Source: Pseudomonas sp. URMO17WK12:I11
Lineage (GTDB): Bacteria; Pseudomonadota; Gammaproteobacteria; Pseudomonadales; Pseudomonadaceae
Direction: 5' to 3'
DNA: 64,000 nucleotides
Assembly (NCBI RefSeq): GCF_007677725.1
Contig: NZ_VEDF01000002.1
Coordinates: forward strand, 310,001-374,000
The position numbers were made by a program, and so were the translations under genes. The notes below the pieces were generated by a model, which had not been told where the DNA came from, did not search any database, and worked only from the letters and a program-made list of their open reading frames with translations. Position 1 is the first letter of the stretch; every line of letters begins with the position of its first letter. Positions 35,524 to 47,188 of this stretch are shown one piece after another.

Positions 35524-36414
35524 ATGTCCAAACGCCTGGTGCCTTCCATGACCGCCCTGCAGTGCTTCGAAGCTGCAGCCCGTCACTTGAGTTTTACCCG
35601 TGCCGCTGAAGAGCTGCACCTGACCCAGAGCGCGGTCAGCAAACAAGTGGCGCAGCTTGAAGAGATGCTGCGCCACCACCTGTTCCTGCGCATTCGCCGC
35701 CGCCTGCAACTGACGCCGGCAGGCAGCCTGTACCTGGCAGAGGTCAACAAGATCCTGACCCAGGTCGACATGTCCAGCCGCTACATCCTCACCTATGGCG
35801 AGCAGACCGAAATATTGAAGGTAGCCACTCAACCGAGTTTTGGCGTGCGCTGGTTGATTCCGCACCTCAAGGGCTTCGGTAAGCAGCACCCGAACATTCA
35901 CCTGGATATTCGCAACGAGATGGAACCCTTCGCCTTGCTGCAGGGCTCGGCGGATGTCGTGTTCTTCTACGGCCAGGGCACCTGGCCAGGTGCGACGTGC
36001 ATCGAGCTGTTCGACGAAGAAGTGGTTCCGGTGTGTGCCCCTGAACGGATGGCCGGGCGCGCGCTGGAAGACGCCAGCGAGCTGGCCGACCTGGTGCTGC
36101 TGCAAAGCACCTCGCGTCCAGAGGCTTGGCATGAGTGGTTTCTCGAGCTGGGCCTGCACAGCGTCAGCGCCTACCACGGGCCGCGCTTCGATACCTTCTA
36201 CATGGCCCTGAGTGCGGCGCAGGCCGGGTGCGGCGTGGCCCTGGTGCCGCGCTACCTAGTGGCCAGGGAGCTGGCCGAAGGCAGTCTGGTGATTGCCTGG
36301 GACCACGCGATGCGCAGTACCGGCAAGCACTACCTGGCGTATGCCGAGCATGCGGCGGAGGTGCCCAAGGTCCGGGCGTTGGTGCAATGGATTGGCCAGC
36401 AGCTTCAGGCGTGA
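35524..36414 (+). CDS. LysR-family regulator (GcvA-like), probable ama regulator
   Basis: A 296-residue LysR regulator. HTH is LQCFEAAARHLSFTRAAEELHLTQSAVSKQVAQLEE, typical of the GcvA/AmpR branch. It is divergent from amaB and upstream of hglS, the position expected for a lysine/pipecolate-catabolism activator. ATG 35524 is preferred over the in-frame ATG 35500 because the latter lies inside a palindromic operator-like site and has GAGG only two bases upstream. Confidence 0.88.
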   Translation: MSKRLVPSMTALQCFEAAARHLSFTRAAEELHLTQSAVSKQVAQLEEMLRHHLFLRIRRRLQLTPAGSLYLAEVNKILTQVDMSSRYILTYGEQTEILKVATQPSFGVRWLIPHLKGFGKQHPNIHLDIRNEMEPFALLQGSADVVFFYGQGTWPGATCIELFDEEVVPVCAPERMAGRALEDASELADLVLLQSTSRPEAWHEWFLELGLHSVSAYHGPRFDTFYMALSAAQAGCGVALVPRYLVARELAEGSLVIAWDHAMRSTGKHYLAYAEHAAEVPKVRALVQWIGQQLQA

Positions 36415-36530
36415 AGCGGATGCGCTGGGATCGATCACAAATGGAATGACAGCGGCACTTTTTTTCGCTTGTGGGCCACGTGCATTCCCAGCTTTCATGT
36501 AACGGTCCGAACCCATCCAGGAAGCTAGCG

Positions 36531-37916
36531 ATGCCCGCCCACGATTTCGTCAGCCCAGACAGCATCCGCGCGCAGTTCTCTGCTGCCATGTCGCTCATGT
36601 ACAAACAGGAAGTGCCGCTGTACGGCACGTTGCTAGGGCTGGTGAGCGAGATCAATCAACAGGTCATGGCCAAGCAGCCCGAAATAGCCGCAGCCTTGCG
36701 CTGGACCGGCGAAGTCGAACGTCTTGACCAGGAGCGACATGGCGCCATTCGGGTTGGCAGCGCGGAAGAGCTGGCCACGTTGGCGCGCTTGTTCGCCGTG
36801 ATGGGCATGCAGCCGGTGGGCTATTACGACCTCAGTTCAGCCGGCGTGCCGGTGCATTCCACCGCGTTTCGCGCCGTGCACGAGCAGTCGCTGCATGTCA
36901 GCCCGTTTCGCGTGTTCACCTCGCTGCTGCGCCTGGAATTGATCGATGACCTGCAACTGCGTGAGCTGGCGCGCAGCATCCTGGCTGAGCGCGAGATCTT
37001 CACCTCGCAGGCGCTGGCGCTGATGACCCAGGCCGAACGCGACGGCGGGCTCAGGGCGGACGATGCGCAAGCGTTCGTGCAAGAGGCGCTGCATACCTTC
37101 CGCTGGCACCGCGACGCCACGGTGAGCGCCGAACAATACCGACGACTGCATGACCAGCATCGGCTGATCGCCGATGTCGTGGCGTTCCGCGGCCCGCATA
37201 TCAACCACCTGACGCCGCGCACCCTGGACATCGATGCGATCCAGGCCGGGATGCCAGCCAAGGGCATAACGCCCAAGGCGGTGATCGAAGGCCCGCCGGC
37301 CCGTCGCCACCCGATTCTGCTGCGCCAGACCAGCTTCAAGGCGCTGCAGGAAGCGGTCGCGTTCAGCGATGCCCAGGGCAGTCACACTGCCCGCTTCGGC
37401 GAAATCGAACAGCGTGGCGCAGCCCTGACGCCCAAGGGCCGCGCGCTCTATGACCGGTTGCTGGAGGCTGCTCGCGCAGCATCAGGCGGCGCACCGAGCG
37501 AAGCCACCGCTGAGCGCTACATGACGCTGCTGCAACAAAGCTTTGCTGAATTTCCGGATGACCTGGCGCAGATGCGCGAGCAGGGGCTGGCCTATTTCCG
37601 CTACTTTGCCACCGACAAGGGCCTGGCCGAGCGGGCGCAGGCTGGGCGGCCTCAGACCCTGGAAGGCCTGATCGGCGCAGGCCACGTGCACTTCGAGGCG
37701 CTGGTCTACGAAGACTTCCTGCCGGTCAGCGCGGCAGGGATCTTCCAGTCCAACCTGGGTGATGACGGGCAGACGCAGTACGGCAGTAACGCCAATCGCG
37801 AAGCCTTCGAGGCGGCCTTGGGCATGCAGGTGCAAGACGAGCTGACGCTCTATGCGCAGACCGAGCGACGTTCGCTGCAGGCCTGTGCCCAGGCGCTGAA
37901 CCTGGGGTCGCTTTAA
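36531..37916 (+). CDS. hglS: 2-oxoadipate dioxygenase/decarboxylase HglS (DUF1338, VOC superfamily)
   Basis: A 461-residue DUF1338 protein. HglS of P. putida converts 2-oxoadipate to D-2-hydroxyglutarate with Fe(II) and O2, closing the D-lysine route. Family active-site residues are visible: His70 and Arg74 (DQERHGAIRVG), His226 (GPHINHLTPR), and a Glu at about 293 (FGEIEQRG) fitting the third metal ligand. AGGAAG six bases before ATG 36531. Its place beside amaA/amaB supports the role: 2-aminoadipate from AmaB, once transaminated, gives its substrate. Confidence 0.9.
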   Translation: MPAHDFVSPDSIRAQFSAAMSLMYKQEVPLYGTLLGLVSEINQQVMAKQPEIAAALRWTGEVERLDQERHGAIRVGSAEELATLARLFAVMGMQPVGYYDLSSAGVPVHSTAFRAVHEQSLHVSPFRVFTSLLRLELIDDLQLRELARSILAEREIFTSQALALMTQAERDGGLRADDAQAFVQEALHTFRWHRDATVSAEQYRRLHDQHRLIADVVAFRGPHINHLTPRTLDIDAIQAGMPAKGITPKAVIEGPPARRHPILLRQTSFKALQEAVAFSDAQGSHTARFGEIEQRGAALTPKGRALYDRLLEAARAASGGAPSEATAERYMTLLQQSFAEFPDDLAQMREQGLAYFRYFATDKGLAERAQAGRPQTLEGLIGAGHVHFEALVYEDFLPVSAAGIFQSNLGDDGQTQYGSNANREAFEAALGMQVQDELTLYAQTERRSLQACAQALNLGSL

Positions 37917-37956
37917 CGGGCGCGCCCCAGGCTCTCAGCGCTGCCAGCCAGCCCGC

Positions 37957-39855
37957 TCAGCGAAAGCGGTCCACTTCCTGACGCAGTTGCGCGGCCAGGC
38001 CTTCCAGTTCCTTGGCGGTGAAGGCCAGTTCATTGGCCACATCACGCTGCTCGGTGTTGGCCTGGGCAATGCTTTGCAGGTTGCGGCTGAGCACCGTGGC
38101 CGTGCTGCTCTGCTCCTGGGTGGCGGTGCTGATCACCGTGAACTGCTCACCGGCCATGCGGCTCTGCTCATCGATGCGTGCCAGCGCCTGGGCGACTTTA
38201 TCGTTGCGCTGCAAGCCTTCCTGCATGAGCTGGTTGCCCTGCTCCAGGGTGGTGATGGCGTGCCCGGTCTGCTGCTGGATGCTGGTGATCATCCCGGAGA
38301 TTTCATCGGTGGCCTGGCGCGTGCGCGCCGCCAACCCACGCACCTCATCGGCGACCACGGCAAACCCCCGGCCTTGCTCGCCGGCACGCGCGGCTTCGAT
38401 GGCTGCGTTCAGCGCCAGCAAGTTGGTCTGCTCGGCAATGGCGGTGATCACGCTGATGATGCCGCCAATTTCCTGCGAGCGCGCGCCGAGGCTATCCATC
38501 ACGGTCGCGGTGCCACCCAGCGCCTCGGCGATCTGGCGCAGCGAGCTGGACGCTTCATCCATGGCGCCGCGACCAATGCGCGTCTGCTGGGCGTTGTCAC
38601 GGGCCATACGCTCGGTGCCGGCCATGTTGTCGGCAATGTTCATCGAGGTGGCGCTGAATTCTTCCACCGCACCGGCCATGCTGGTGATCTCCCCAGACTG
38701 TTGCTCCATGCCTTCGCAGGCACCTGCAGACAACCCGGACAACGAGCGGGCACGGCTGCTGACCTGCTCGGAGGCGCTGCGGATGTGCGCAACCATGGTC
38801 GCCAGCGCCTCGCCCATCTGGTTGAAGCTGCGCGCCAGCTGGCCGATCTCGTCGTGGCTGGTGACGTTCAGCCGCGCATTCAGATCACCCGCACCCAACG
38901 CCTCGGCCTGGCGCACCAGGTCATCCAGCGGGCGCAGCTTGCGCCGCAGCAGCCAGAGCGTGGCGGCCACCGCCAGGAGCATGGCCAACAGGCTGCCGAT
39001 GGCCAGGCGCAGGCCAACGCTCCAGGTCACTTGGCGAATCTCGGCCTTGGGCATGCTGGCAACCACCGTCCACGGCCCCTCGGCGAACGGCGCGCTGGCA
39101 CTGAACAGGTCCTGGTCGGCATTGGCTGGCGGCACCAACCACTGGCCCTGCTGGTCCTGAATCGCCAGCGAGCCGGTTTCACCGATGCGAAAGCGCTTGA
39201 GGTTGCTGAACTGGGCGTTCTGCGCGTCGGTGTAGTCGAAGCCCACGAACAGCACCGCAATGACCCGTCCACCGGCATCGCTGACCGGCACATAGCGGGT
39301 CATGTAGTTGCGCTCGAAGAGCACGGCGCGGCCCACATACATTTGCCCGGCCAGCAACTTGGCGTAGGCCGGGTGCTGGCGGTCGAGCTGGGTGCCGATG
39401 GCGCGGGTGCCGTCCTGCTTCTTCAGGTTGGTGCTGATGCGCACGAAATCATCGCCGCTGCGCACGAACAGGGTCGCGATGCCGGCGGTCATCTGCTGGA
39501 ATTCGTCGACCACCTGGAAGTCGTTGTTCAGCAGGCGCTCGCCCAGGTACAAGGCCGGAGTGACCACGCCTGCGACCTCGACGCTCTCGCCAGGGTGCAG
39601 CGACAGCCCCGAAGCGAAGCGGCGCTCGAACAGCCCGCTCAGGCGCTGGGTGTTGTCCTTGAGCGATCCATGAAAGGTGTCGAGCTGATCGGCCAACAGG
39701 CGCGCTTCGCTGGCCAGGTGGGCCTGGCGCGTGGCGAGGTTGGCGTCGTCCAGCGAACGCAGGGCGAACAGGGTACTGCCGGAAATCACCAACGCCAGCA
39801 CGATGGCGAGGGCGATACCGAGCTGGGAGGCAATCCGGGCACGCGGTTGAGACAT
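37957..39855 (-). CDS. Methyl-accepting chemotaxis protein with periplasmic Cache-like domain
   Basis: A 632-residue chemoreceptor. TM1 is near residues 12-34, followed by a large periplasmic sensor of about 240 residues (Cache fold pattern: [42 protein letters not shown]), TM2 near 275-300, HAMP, and the signalling hairpin tip [35 protein letters not shown] split across the conserved turn. The sensor looks like the Cache_3-Cache_2 fusion type. Ligand unknown. AGGAG eight bases before ATG 39855. Confidence 0.9.
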   Translation of the reverse strand: MSQPRARIASQLGIALAIVLALVISGSTLFALRSLDDANLATRQAHLASEARLLADQLDTFHGSLKDNTQRLSGLFERRFASGLSLHPGESVEVAGVVTPALYLGERLLNNDFQVVDEFQQMTAGIATLFVRSGDDFVRISTNLKKQDGTRAIGTQLDRQHPAYAKLLAGQMYVGRAVLFERNYMTRYVPVSDAGGRVIAVLFVGFDYTDAQNAQFSNLKRFRIGETGSLAIQDQQGQWLVPPANADQDLFSASAPFAEGPWTVVASMPKAEIRQVTWSVGLRLAIGSLLAMLLAVAATLWLLRRKLRPLDDLVRQAEALGAGDLNARLNVTSHDEIGQLARSFNQMGEALATMVAHIRSASEQVSSRARSLSGLSAGACEGMEQQSGEITSMAGAVEEFSATSMNIADNMAGTERMARDNAQQTRIGRGAMDEASSSLRQIAEALGGTATVMDSLGARSQEIGGIISVITAIAEQTNLLALNAAIEAARAGEQGRGFAVVADEVRGLAARTRQATDEISGMITSIQQQTGHAITTLEQGNQLMQEGLQRNDKVAQALARIDEQSRMAGEQFTVISTATQEQSSTATVLSRNLQSIAQANTEQRDVANELAFTAKELEGLAAQLRQEVDRFR

Positions 39856-40032
39856 GAAAAAAGCTCCTGGCAAGAGGCCGGGATCATCCTGATCACGCAG
39901 ACCATCCGCTCGTTATCGAGGGGAGTACGCGTCCTCTTCCGGGACGCTGGTGCCAGTAGATCGGCGTCGCGGGCGAATACTTGAGTGTCGGGCCGGGATA
40001 TTCGCAAACGTTTTCTCAGGCCAAGCCGCTGC

Positions 40033-40959
40033 TCAGAGGGCACGGAGGATCTCCACCTCCGGCAGGTCCACCGCCGCCGCTTCGTCCTGCAAGAACCGGC
40101 TCAAACGGCGCAAGCGCTCGCCACCTGGCCGCGTGCGCGGCCATACCAGGTAGTAGTCCATGCCGCTGGGCACCGCCGTCGGCCAGGGCAAGCTCAGGCG
40201 ACCCTGGGCCACGTCCTCGGCGACCATCAGCAGGTCGCCCATGGAAATGCCGTAGCCCCGCGCTGCCGCGATCATGCCCAGTTCCAAGGTATCGAACACC
40301 TGCCCGCCCTTGAGCGAAACCTTGTCTGCCAGGCCCATGCGCTGCAGCCATTCGCGCCAGTCGCGTTTGTCTGGGGTGGGGTGCAGCAACTCGACCGCCG
40401 CCAGGCGGCGTTCGTCCCATGGCCCCTGCCCCAGCAGATCCGGCGCGCCCACCGGAATGAGCAACTCGGCAAACAGACGACGGACCTCCCACTCGGCCGG
40501 GAACACCCCGTCGCTGAGCAACACCGCGCAATCGAACGGTTCCTGGTTGAAGTCGACATGGTCGACGTCCATCCAGGCGCTGGTCAGTTGCACTTCGTTT
40601 CCCGGTTGCAGATGACAAAAGCGGCTTAACCGTGCCAGCAGCCAGCGCATGGTCAGGGTCGAGGGCGCCTTCATGCGCAGGATGTCGTCCTCGCCGCGCA
40701 AGGTATCGCAGGCCCGCTCGAGGGCAGCGAACCCTTCGCGCACGCCGGGCAGCAACATTCGCGCCGCCTCGGTCAGCTGCAAGCTGCGACCGCTGCGCAC
40801 GAACAGGCGGCAGGCGAAGTGATCTTCCAGGGTACGGATATGCCGGCTTACCGCACTCTGGGTGATCGACAGTTCAGCCCCGGCACGGGTGAACGAACTC
40901 AGCCGCGCAGCGGCTTCGAATGCGCGCAACGCATACAAGGGCGGCAGTTGACGAGACAT
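40033..40959 (-). CDS. LysR-family regulator (GcvA-like)
   Basis: A 308-residue LysR protein with HTH LRAFEAAARLSSFTRAGAELSITQSAVSRHIRTLEDHF. It is divergent from a MATE transporter gene, and the shared 151-base gap holds a perfect 17-bp palindrome. ATG 40959 gives the usual GcvA-type N-terminus MSRQLPPLYALRAFEAAAR. The effector is unknown. Confidence 0.9.
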   Translation of the reverse strand: MSRQLPPLYALRAFEAAARLSSFTRAGAELSITQSAVSRHIRTLEDHFACRLFVRSGRSLQLTEAARMLLPGVREGFAALERACDTLRGEDDILRMKAPSTLTMRWLLARLSRFCHLQPGNEVQLTSAWMDVDHVDFNQEPFDCAVLLSDGVFPAEWEVRRLFAELLIPVGAPDLLGQGPWDERRLAAVELLHPTPDKRDWREWLQRMGLADKVSLKGGQVFDTLELGMIAAARGYGISMGDLLMVAEDVAQGRLSLPWPTAVPSGMDYYLVWPRTRPGGERLRRLSRFLQDEAAAVDLPEVEILRAL

Positions 40960-41005
40960 GGGTACCTGCTGATCGAAGCAAGGGGGCGTGCGATGGATTT
41001 TTAGG

Positions 41006-41022
41006 CATGAGTTGAACTCATG
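41006..41022. promoter_or_regulatory. Perfect 17-bp palindrome between LysR and MATE genes
   Basis: CATGAGTT-G-AACTCATG, exact dyad, 47 bp from the LysR start and 88 bp from the MATE start. Probable operator of the adjacent LysR protein (inference). Confidence 0.6.
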
Positions 41023-41110
41023 GCAAGCATCGCTTTTATCCTTTTGTATAAACCTGACCAAAGCCTCAGAATCGTCGCTCGCTCATCCGAATCAGGAAAG
41101 GACCACCCTC

Positions 41111-42502
41111 ATGCATGTCGCGCCGACTACCGAACTCAAGGCTCTGCTGCGCCTGGCCGGGCCGCTGGTCGCCTCGCAGTTGGCGCACATGCTGATGGTG
41201 CTTACCGACACCCTGATGATGGCGCGTATCAGCCCCCAGGCCCTGGCTGGCGGCGGGTTGGGCGCAGCGAGCTATTCGTTCGTGTCGATCTTCTGCCTGG
41301 GCGTGATCGCCGCAGTGGGCACGCTGGTGGCGATTCGCAAAGGCGCCAACGACATCGAAGGCGCCACGCGCCTGGCGCAGAACGGCTTGTGGCTGGCTTG
41401 GGGCCTGGCGCTGGTGGCCGGGCTGGCACTGTGGAACCTCAAGCCGGTATTGCTGCTGTTTGGCCAGCAACCGCAGAACGTCGAGGCGGCGGCTGAGTTT
41501 CTCACCCTGCTGCCGCTGGCCCTGCCCGGTTATCTGACGTTCATGGCCCTGCGCGGCTTCACCAGCGCCCTGGGCCGCTCGACGCCGGTGATGGTCATCA
41601 GCCTGGTCGGCACGGTGCTCAACTATTTGCTCAACGTCGCGCTGATCGAAGGCATGTTCGGCTTGCCCAAGCTGGGCCTGATGGGTATCGGCCTGGTCAC
41701 CGCCGTGGTCTCGATGGGCATGGCGATCGCTTTGGCGCTGTATATCCGCTGGCACCCCGCCTACGCCGACTACCCGCTGCGCAAGGGCCTGGCGCGTCCA
41801 AGCCTGCCGGCGCTGCGCGAGCTGTGGCGACTCGGCCTGCCGATTGGCGGTACCTACATGGTCGAAGTCGGCCTGTTCGCCTTCGCTGCGCTGTGCATGG
41901 GCGTGTTGGGTAGCACGGAACTGGCGGCGCACCAGATCGCCCTGCAGATCGTGTCCACCGCCTTCATGGTGCCGACCGGGCTGTCCTATGCGGTGACCAT
42001 GCGGGTTGGCCTGTACTACGGGGCGGGCAACCTGCTGGCCGCGCGCAGCGCCGGGCGGGTGGGCATCGGCTTCGGCGCGATGATCATGTTCGCCTTCGCC
42101 GCCTTGTTCTGGCTGCTGCCCGAGGCCCTGGTGGGGCTGTTCATCGACCGCAGCGATCCGGCGTTCTCGGCCATCTTCCAACTGGCGGTGCAGTTGCTGA
42201 TGGTAGCGGCCTGGTTCGAGCTGTTCGATGGCGTGCAAACCATCGCCATGGGCTCGATTCGCGGCCTCAAGGACGCCAAGATCACCTTCCTCATCGGCCT
42301 GTGCTGCTACTGGCTGGTGGGCGCGCCCAGTGCCTGGCTGCTGACCTTCACCTTCGGTGGCGGCGCCGTTGGCGTGTGGTGGGGCCTGGCCTTGGGCCTG
42401 GCCTGCGCGGCGGTAGCCCTGACCACCGCATTCGAGTGGCGGATGAAGCGGTTGCTGGCCAGGGCCAGGGATGGCGCCAGCCTGGCCGGTGTGCGCGGCT
42501 GA
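41111..42502 (+). CDS. MATE-family multidrug/cation antiporter (NorM-like)
   Basis: A 463-residue inner-membrane exporter with twelve expected helices. MATE signatures: AGPLVASQLAHMLMVLTDTLMM near the N-terminus, GLPIGGTYMVEVGLFAFAAL at the start of the second half, and the six-helix internal repeat. NorM-type proteins expel cationic drugs using Na+ or H+. GGAAAGGA precedes ATG 41111. Likely regulated by the divergent LysR protein. Confidence 0.91.
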   Translation: MHVAPTTELKALLRLAGPLVASQLAHMLMVLTDTLMMARISPQALAGGGLGAASYSFVSIFCLGVIAAVGTLVAIRKGANDIEGATRLAQNGLWLAWGLALVAGLALWNLKPVLLLFGQQPQNVEAAAEFLTLLPLALPGYLTFMALRGFTSALGRSTPVMVISLVGTVLNYLLNVALIEGMFGLPKLGLMGIGLVTAVVSMGMAIALALYIRWHPAYADYPLRKGLARPSLPALRELWRLGLPIGGTYMVEVGLFAFAALCMGVLGSTELAAHQIALQIVSTAFMVPTGLSYAVTMRVGLYYGAGNLLAARSAGRVGIGFGAMIMFAFAALFWLLPEALVGLFIDRSDPAFSAIFQLAVQLLMVAAWFELFDGVQTIAMGSIRGLKDAKITFLIGLCCYWLVGAPSAWLLTFTFGGGAVGVWWGLALGLACAAVALTTAFEWRMKRLLARARDGASLAGVRG

Positions 42503-42543
42503 CGCCGCGCCTGCAAAACCCTCGCTGGAAGGCGCGACTGGCG

Positions 42544-44208
42544 CTAGAGGATTGCGAGCTGGCGCTCGGTGGTGTGCAGCAGGTACTCCATCAGCTCGTC
42601 CACCGGCAACGGCCTGCTGACCAGAAAGCCCTGCACCTGGTCGCAGCCAAAGCCACGTAACAGGGCCAGCTGCTCAGCGCTTTCCACGCCCTCGGCCACC
42701 ACCTCCAGGTTGAGGTTATGCGCCAGGTTGATCATCGCGTGGACCAGCTTGCGGTTCTCTTCGCGCATCTCCATCTCGGCGACGAAACTGCGATCGACCT
42801 TGAGCAACGTGATCGGCAGGCTGTTCAGGTGCACGAACGAAGAGAAACCGGTGCCGAAGTCGTCCAGTGAGAAGCGCACGCCCAGGCGGCCCAGCGCATC
42901 CATGGTCTGGCGCACCAACTCGTTGCGGCGCATGACCGCGGTTTCGGTCAATTCGAACTCCAGCCAGCGCGCATCGACCCCATGCTCGATGATCAAGCGG
43001 CTCAACGTGGCCAACAACTGGCTGTCCTGAAACTGCCTGAAGCTCAGGTTCACCGCCATGTGCAACGGCGCCAGCCCACGCTCGCGCAGCGCCTGCATGT
43101 CACGCAGCGCCCGCGAAATCACCCAGTAGCCCAATGGCACGATCAGCCCGCTCTGCTCGGCCAACGGCACGAATTCGCTCGGTGGCAGCAAGCCACGTTC
43201 GGCATGCCGCCAGCGCACCAGGGCCTCGAGCCCGACGATGCGGCCGTCGGCAAGGTTGAGCCGTGGTTGGTAGTGCAGTTCCAGCTCGTCGCGGCGCAGG
43301 GCCCGGCGCAGTTCGCTTTCCAGGTCGGCCAGGCTGCGCGCGTTACGGTTGATGCGTTCGTTGAACACGTGATAAGTGCAGCCCTGGCTGGCCTTGGCCT
43401 GGCGCATGGCAATGTGCGCATGCCACATCAGCGGATCGGCGCCACTCTGCGCACGGGCATGGGCCAGGCCCAGGCTGCAGCCGAGCAACAGGCTTTCGCC
43501 GTCGATCCAGTAGGGCTCGGCCAAGGCCTCGACGATGCGCTCGGCGATCCACTCGGCGCGGTTGGGGTCGCGCCGGGTATCGATGAGCAAGGCGAACTCG
43601 TCGCTGCCCAGGCGCGCCAGCTGGTCACCGGCCTCCAGCTGCTGCTTCAGGCGTGACACCACCTTGAGGATCAGGCGGTCGCCGCACTGATGGCCCAGGG
43701 CATCGTTGACGTGGCGAAAGTTGTCCAGGTCCAGGTGCCCGAGGGCCACCCCGCGGCCTTCGTGCTCGGCCAGACGGGTGGTCAGCAAGGCCTGAAAGCC
43801 CTGGCGATTGGCGATGCCGGTCAACGGATCCTGTTCGGCCAGGCGCTGCAGGGTCGCCACCAATACGCCGCGCTCACGCACGTGGCGCAGCGAGCGGCGC
43901 AGGGCATCGGTGTTGAGTTGGTCGCCTACCAGCCAGTCGCTCACCCCGGTGGGTGCGGACGCCGGCTCATGCTCCAGCAGCAAGATGGTCGGCAGCTCGC
44001 AGCGCCCAGGCGCCGGCTGCAAGGCCGGCGTGGCCAGGACCACGGCCTGGCGATCAGTGCTGAACAAGGTATCGACCGCTGCCCAGTTCGGCGCCGTCAG
44101 CAACACGGCGGCGCCATCGAGCGGTAGCAGGCAGTCGCGAAGCAAGGCAACCCAATGCGGCTCATCGGCCAGCAGCAGCAAACGCAGAGGTTCGGCAGGC
44201 GTGGACAA
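42544..44208 (-). CDS. GGDEF-EAL protein with degenerate receiver domain (probable c-di-GMP phosphodiesterase)
   Basis: A 554-residue protein. Residues 1-115 look like a receiver fold, but the phosphoacceptor position falls in VVLATPALQ with no Asp, so it is a pseudoreceiver. GGDEF domain (about 120-285) has RLGSDEF in place of GGDEF, probably weak or inactive. The EAL domain (about 300-545) is intact: EALVRW, NLSFRQF, ELTETAV, DDFGTG, KVDRSFV, VAEGVES, QGFLVSRPL. It should therefore hydrolyse c-di-GMP, perhaps with GTP binding at GSDEF as a modulator. Divergent from rep. Confidence 0.88.
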   Translation of the reverse strand: MSTPAEPLRLLLLADEPHWVALLRDCLLPLDGAAVLLTAPNWAAVDTLFSTDRQAVVLATPALQPAPGRCELPTILLLEHEPASAPTGVSDWLVGDQLNTDALRRSLRHVRERGVLVATLQRLAEQDPLTGIANRQGFQALLTTRLAEHEGRGVALGHLDLDNFRHVNDALGHQCGDRLILKVVSRLKQQLEAGDQLARLGSDEFALLIDTRRDPNRAEWIAERIVEALAEPYWIDGESLLLGCSLGLAHARAQSGADPLMWHAHIAMRQAKASQGCTYHVFNERINRNARSLADLESELRRALRRDELELHYQPRLNLADGRIVGLEALVRWRHAERGLLPPSEFVPLAEQSGLIVPLGYWVISRALRDMQALRERGLAPLHMAVNLSFRQFQDSQLLATLSRLIIEHGVDARWLEFELTETAVMRRNELVRQTMDALGRLGVRFSLDDFGTGFSSFVHLNSLPITLLKVDRSFVAEMEMREENRKLVHAMINLAHNLNLEVVAEGVESAEQLALLRGFGCDQVQGFLVSRPLPVDELMEYLLHTTERQLAIL

Positions 44209-44268
44209 GCGGGCTCCTTAGGACTCGAAAGGTGAAGCGGAGAAAGTCGGATATGCTACTGCATAAAT

Positions 44269-44281
44269 GAAAATGATTTTC
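44269..44281. promoter_or_regulatory. Fur-box-like palindrome between GGDEF-EAL and rep genes
   Basis: GAAAAT-G-ATTTTC, a perfect 13-bp dyad in an AT-rich patch (AAATGAAAATGATTTTCAC), close to the core of the Fur consensus. It lies 61 bp upstream of the GGDEF-EAL start. Weak evidence without a scored matrix. Confidence 0.45.
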
Positions 44282-44464
44282 ACTTTTACACACATCCTTG
44301 TCGCAATACCACCCGTCGCATTTTGACGTGCATCCTGCGCGAAACTCCGACGCCGAGCAATTACGATTTTTCCGGTGAATGCCATTAGTCTGGCTAATGA
44401 TGATCGCTACACAAAAGTCTGACCCAAACGTCAGACGGTCGCGCCATAAGCCGCCCATGCCTGT

Positions 44465-44470
44465 TAGAAT
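44465..44470 (+). promoter_or_regulatory. Candidate -10 element for rep
   Basis: TAGAAT followed by the GC-rich discriminator GCGCGGC, 35 bases before the rep ATG. The same TAGAATGCGCG string occurs upstream of sutA. No good -35 is visible. Confidence 0.35.
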
Positions 44471-44505
44471 GCGCGGCTATTTTCTGGCGACCCCCGGTTT
44501 CTAGC

Positions 44506-47152
<2,647 letters not shown>

Positions 47153-47160
47153 TTGTTCCT

Positions 47161-47179
47161 GGGGCCGCATCGCGGCCCC
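47161..47179. terminator. Hairpin between xpt and the acetyl-CoA hydrolase gene
   Basis: GGGGCCGC-ATC-GCGGCCCC, perfect 8-bp stem in the convergent gap. No T run on either side, so it is terminator-like rather than canonical. Confidence 0.6.
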
Positions 47180-47188
47180 GGTAATCGC

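Noticed and set aside
36453..36470. Possible sigma-54 promoter before hglS (GGCAC, T-run, GC)
   Set aside because: The GG and GC doublets are separated by eleven bases rather than ten, and the T run makes the similarity likely accidental.
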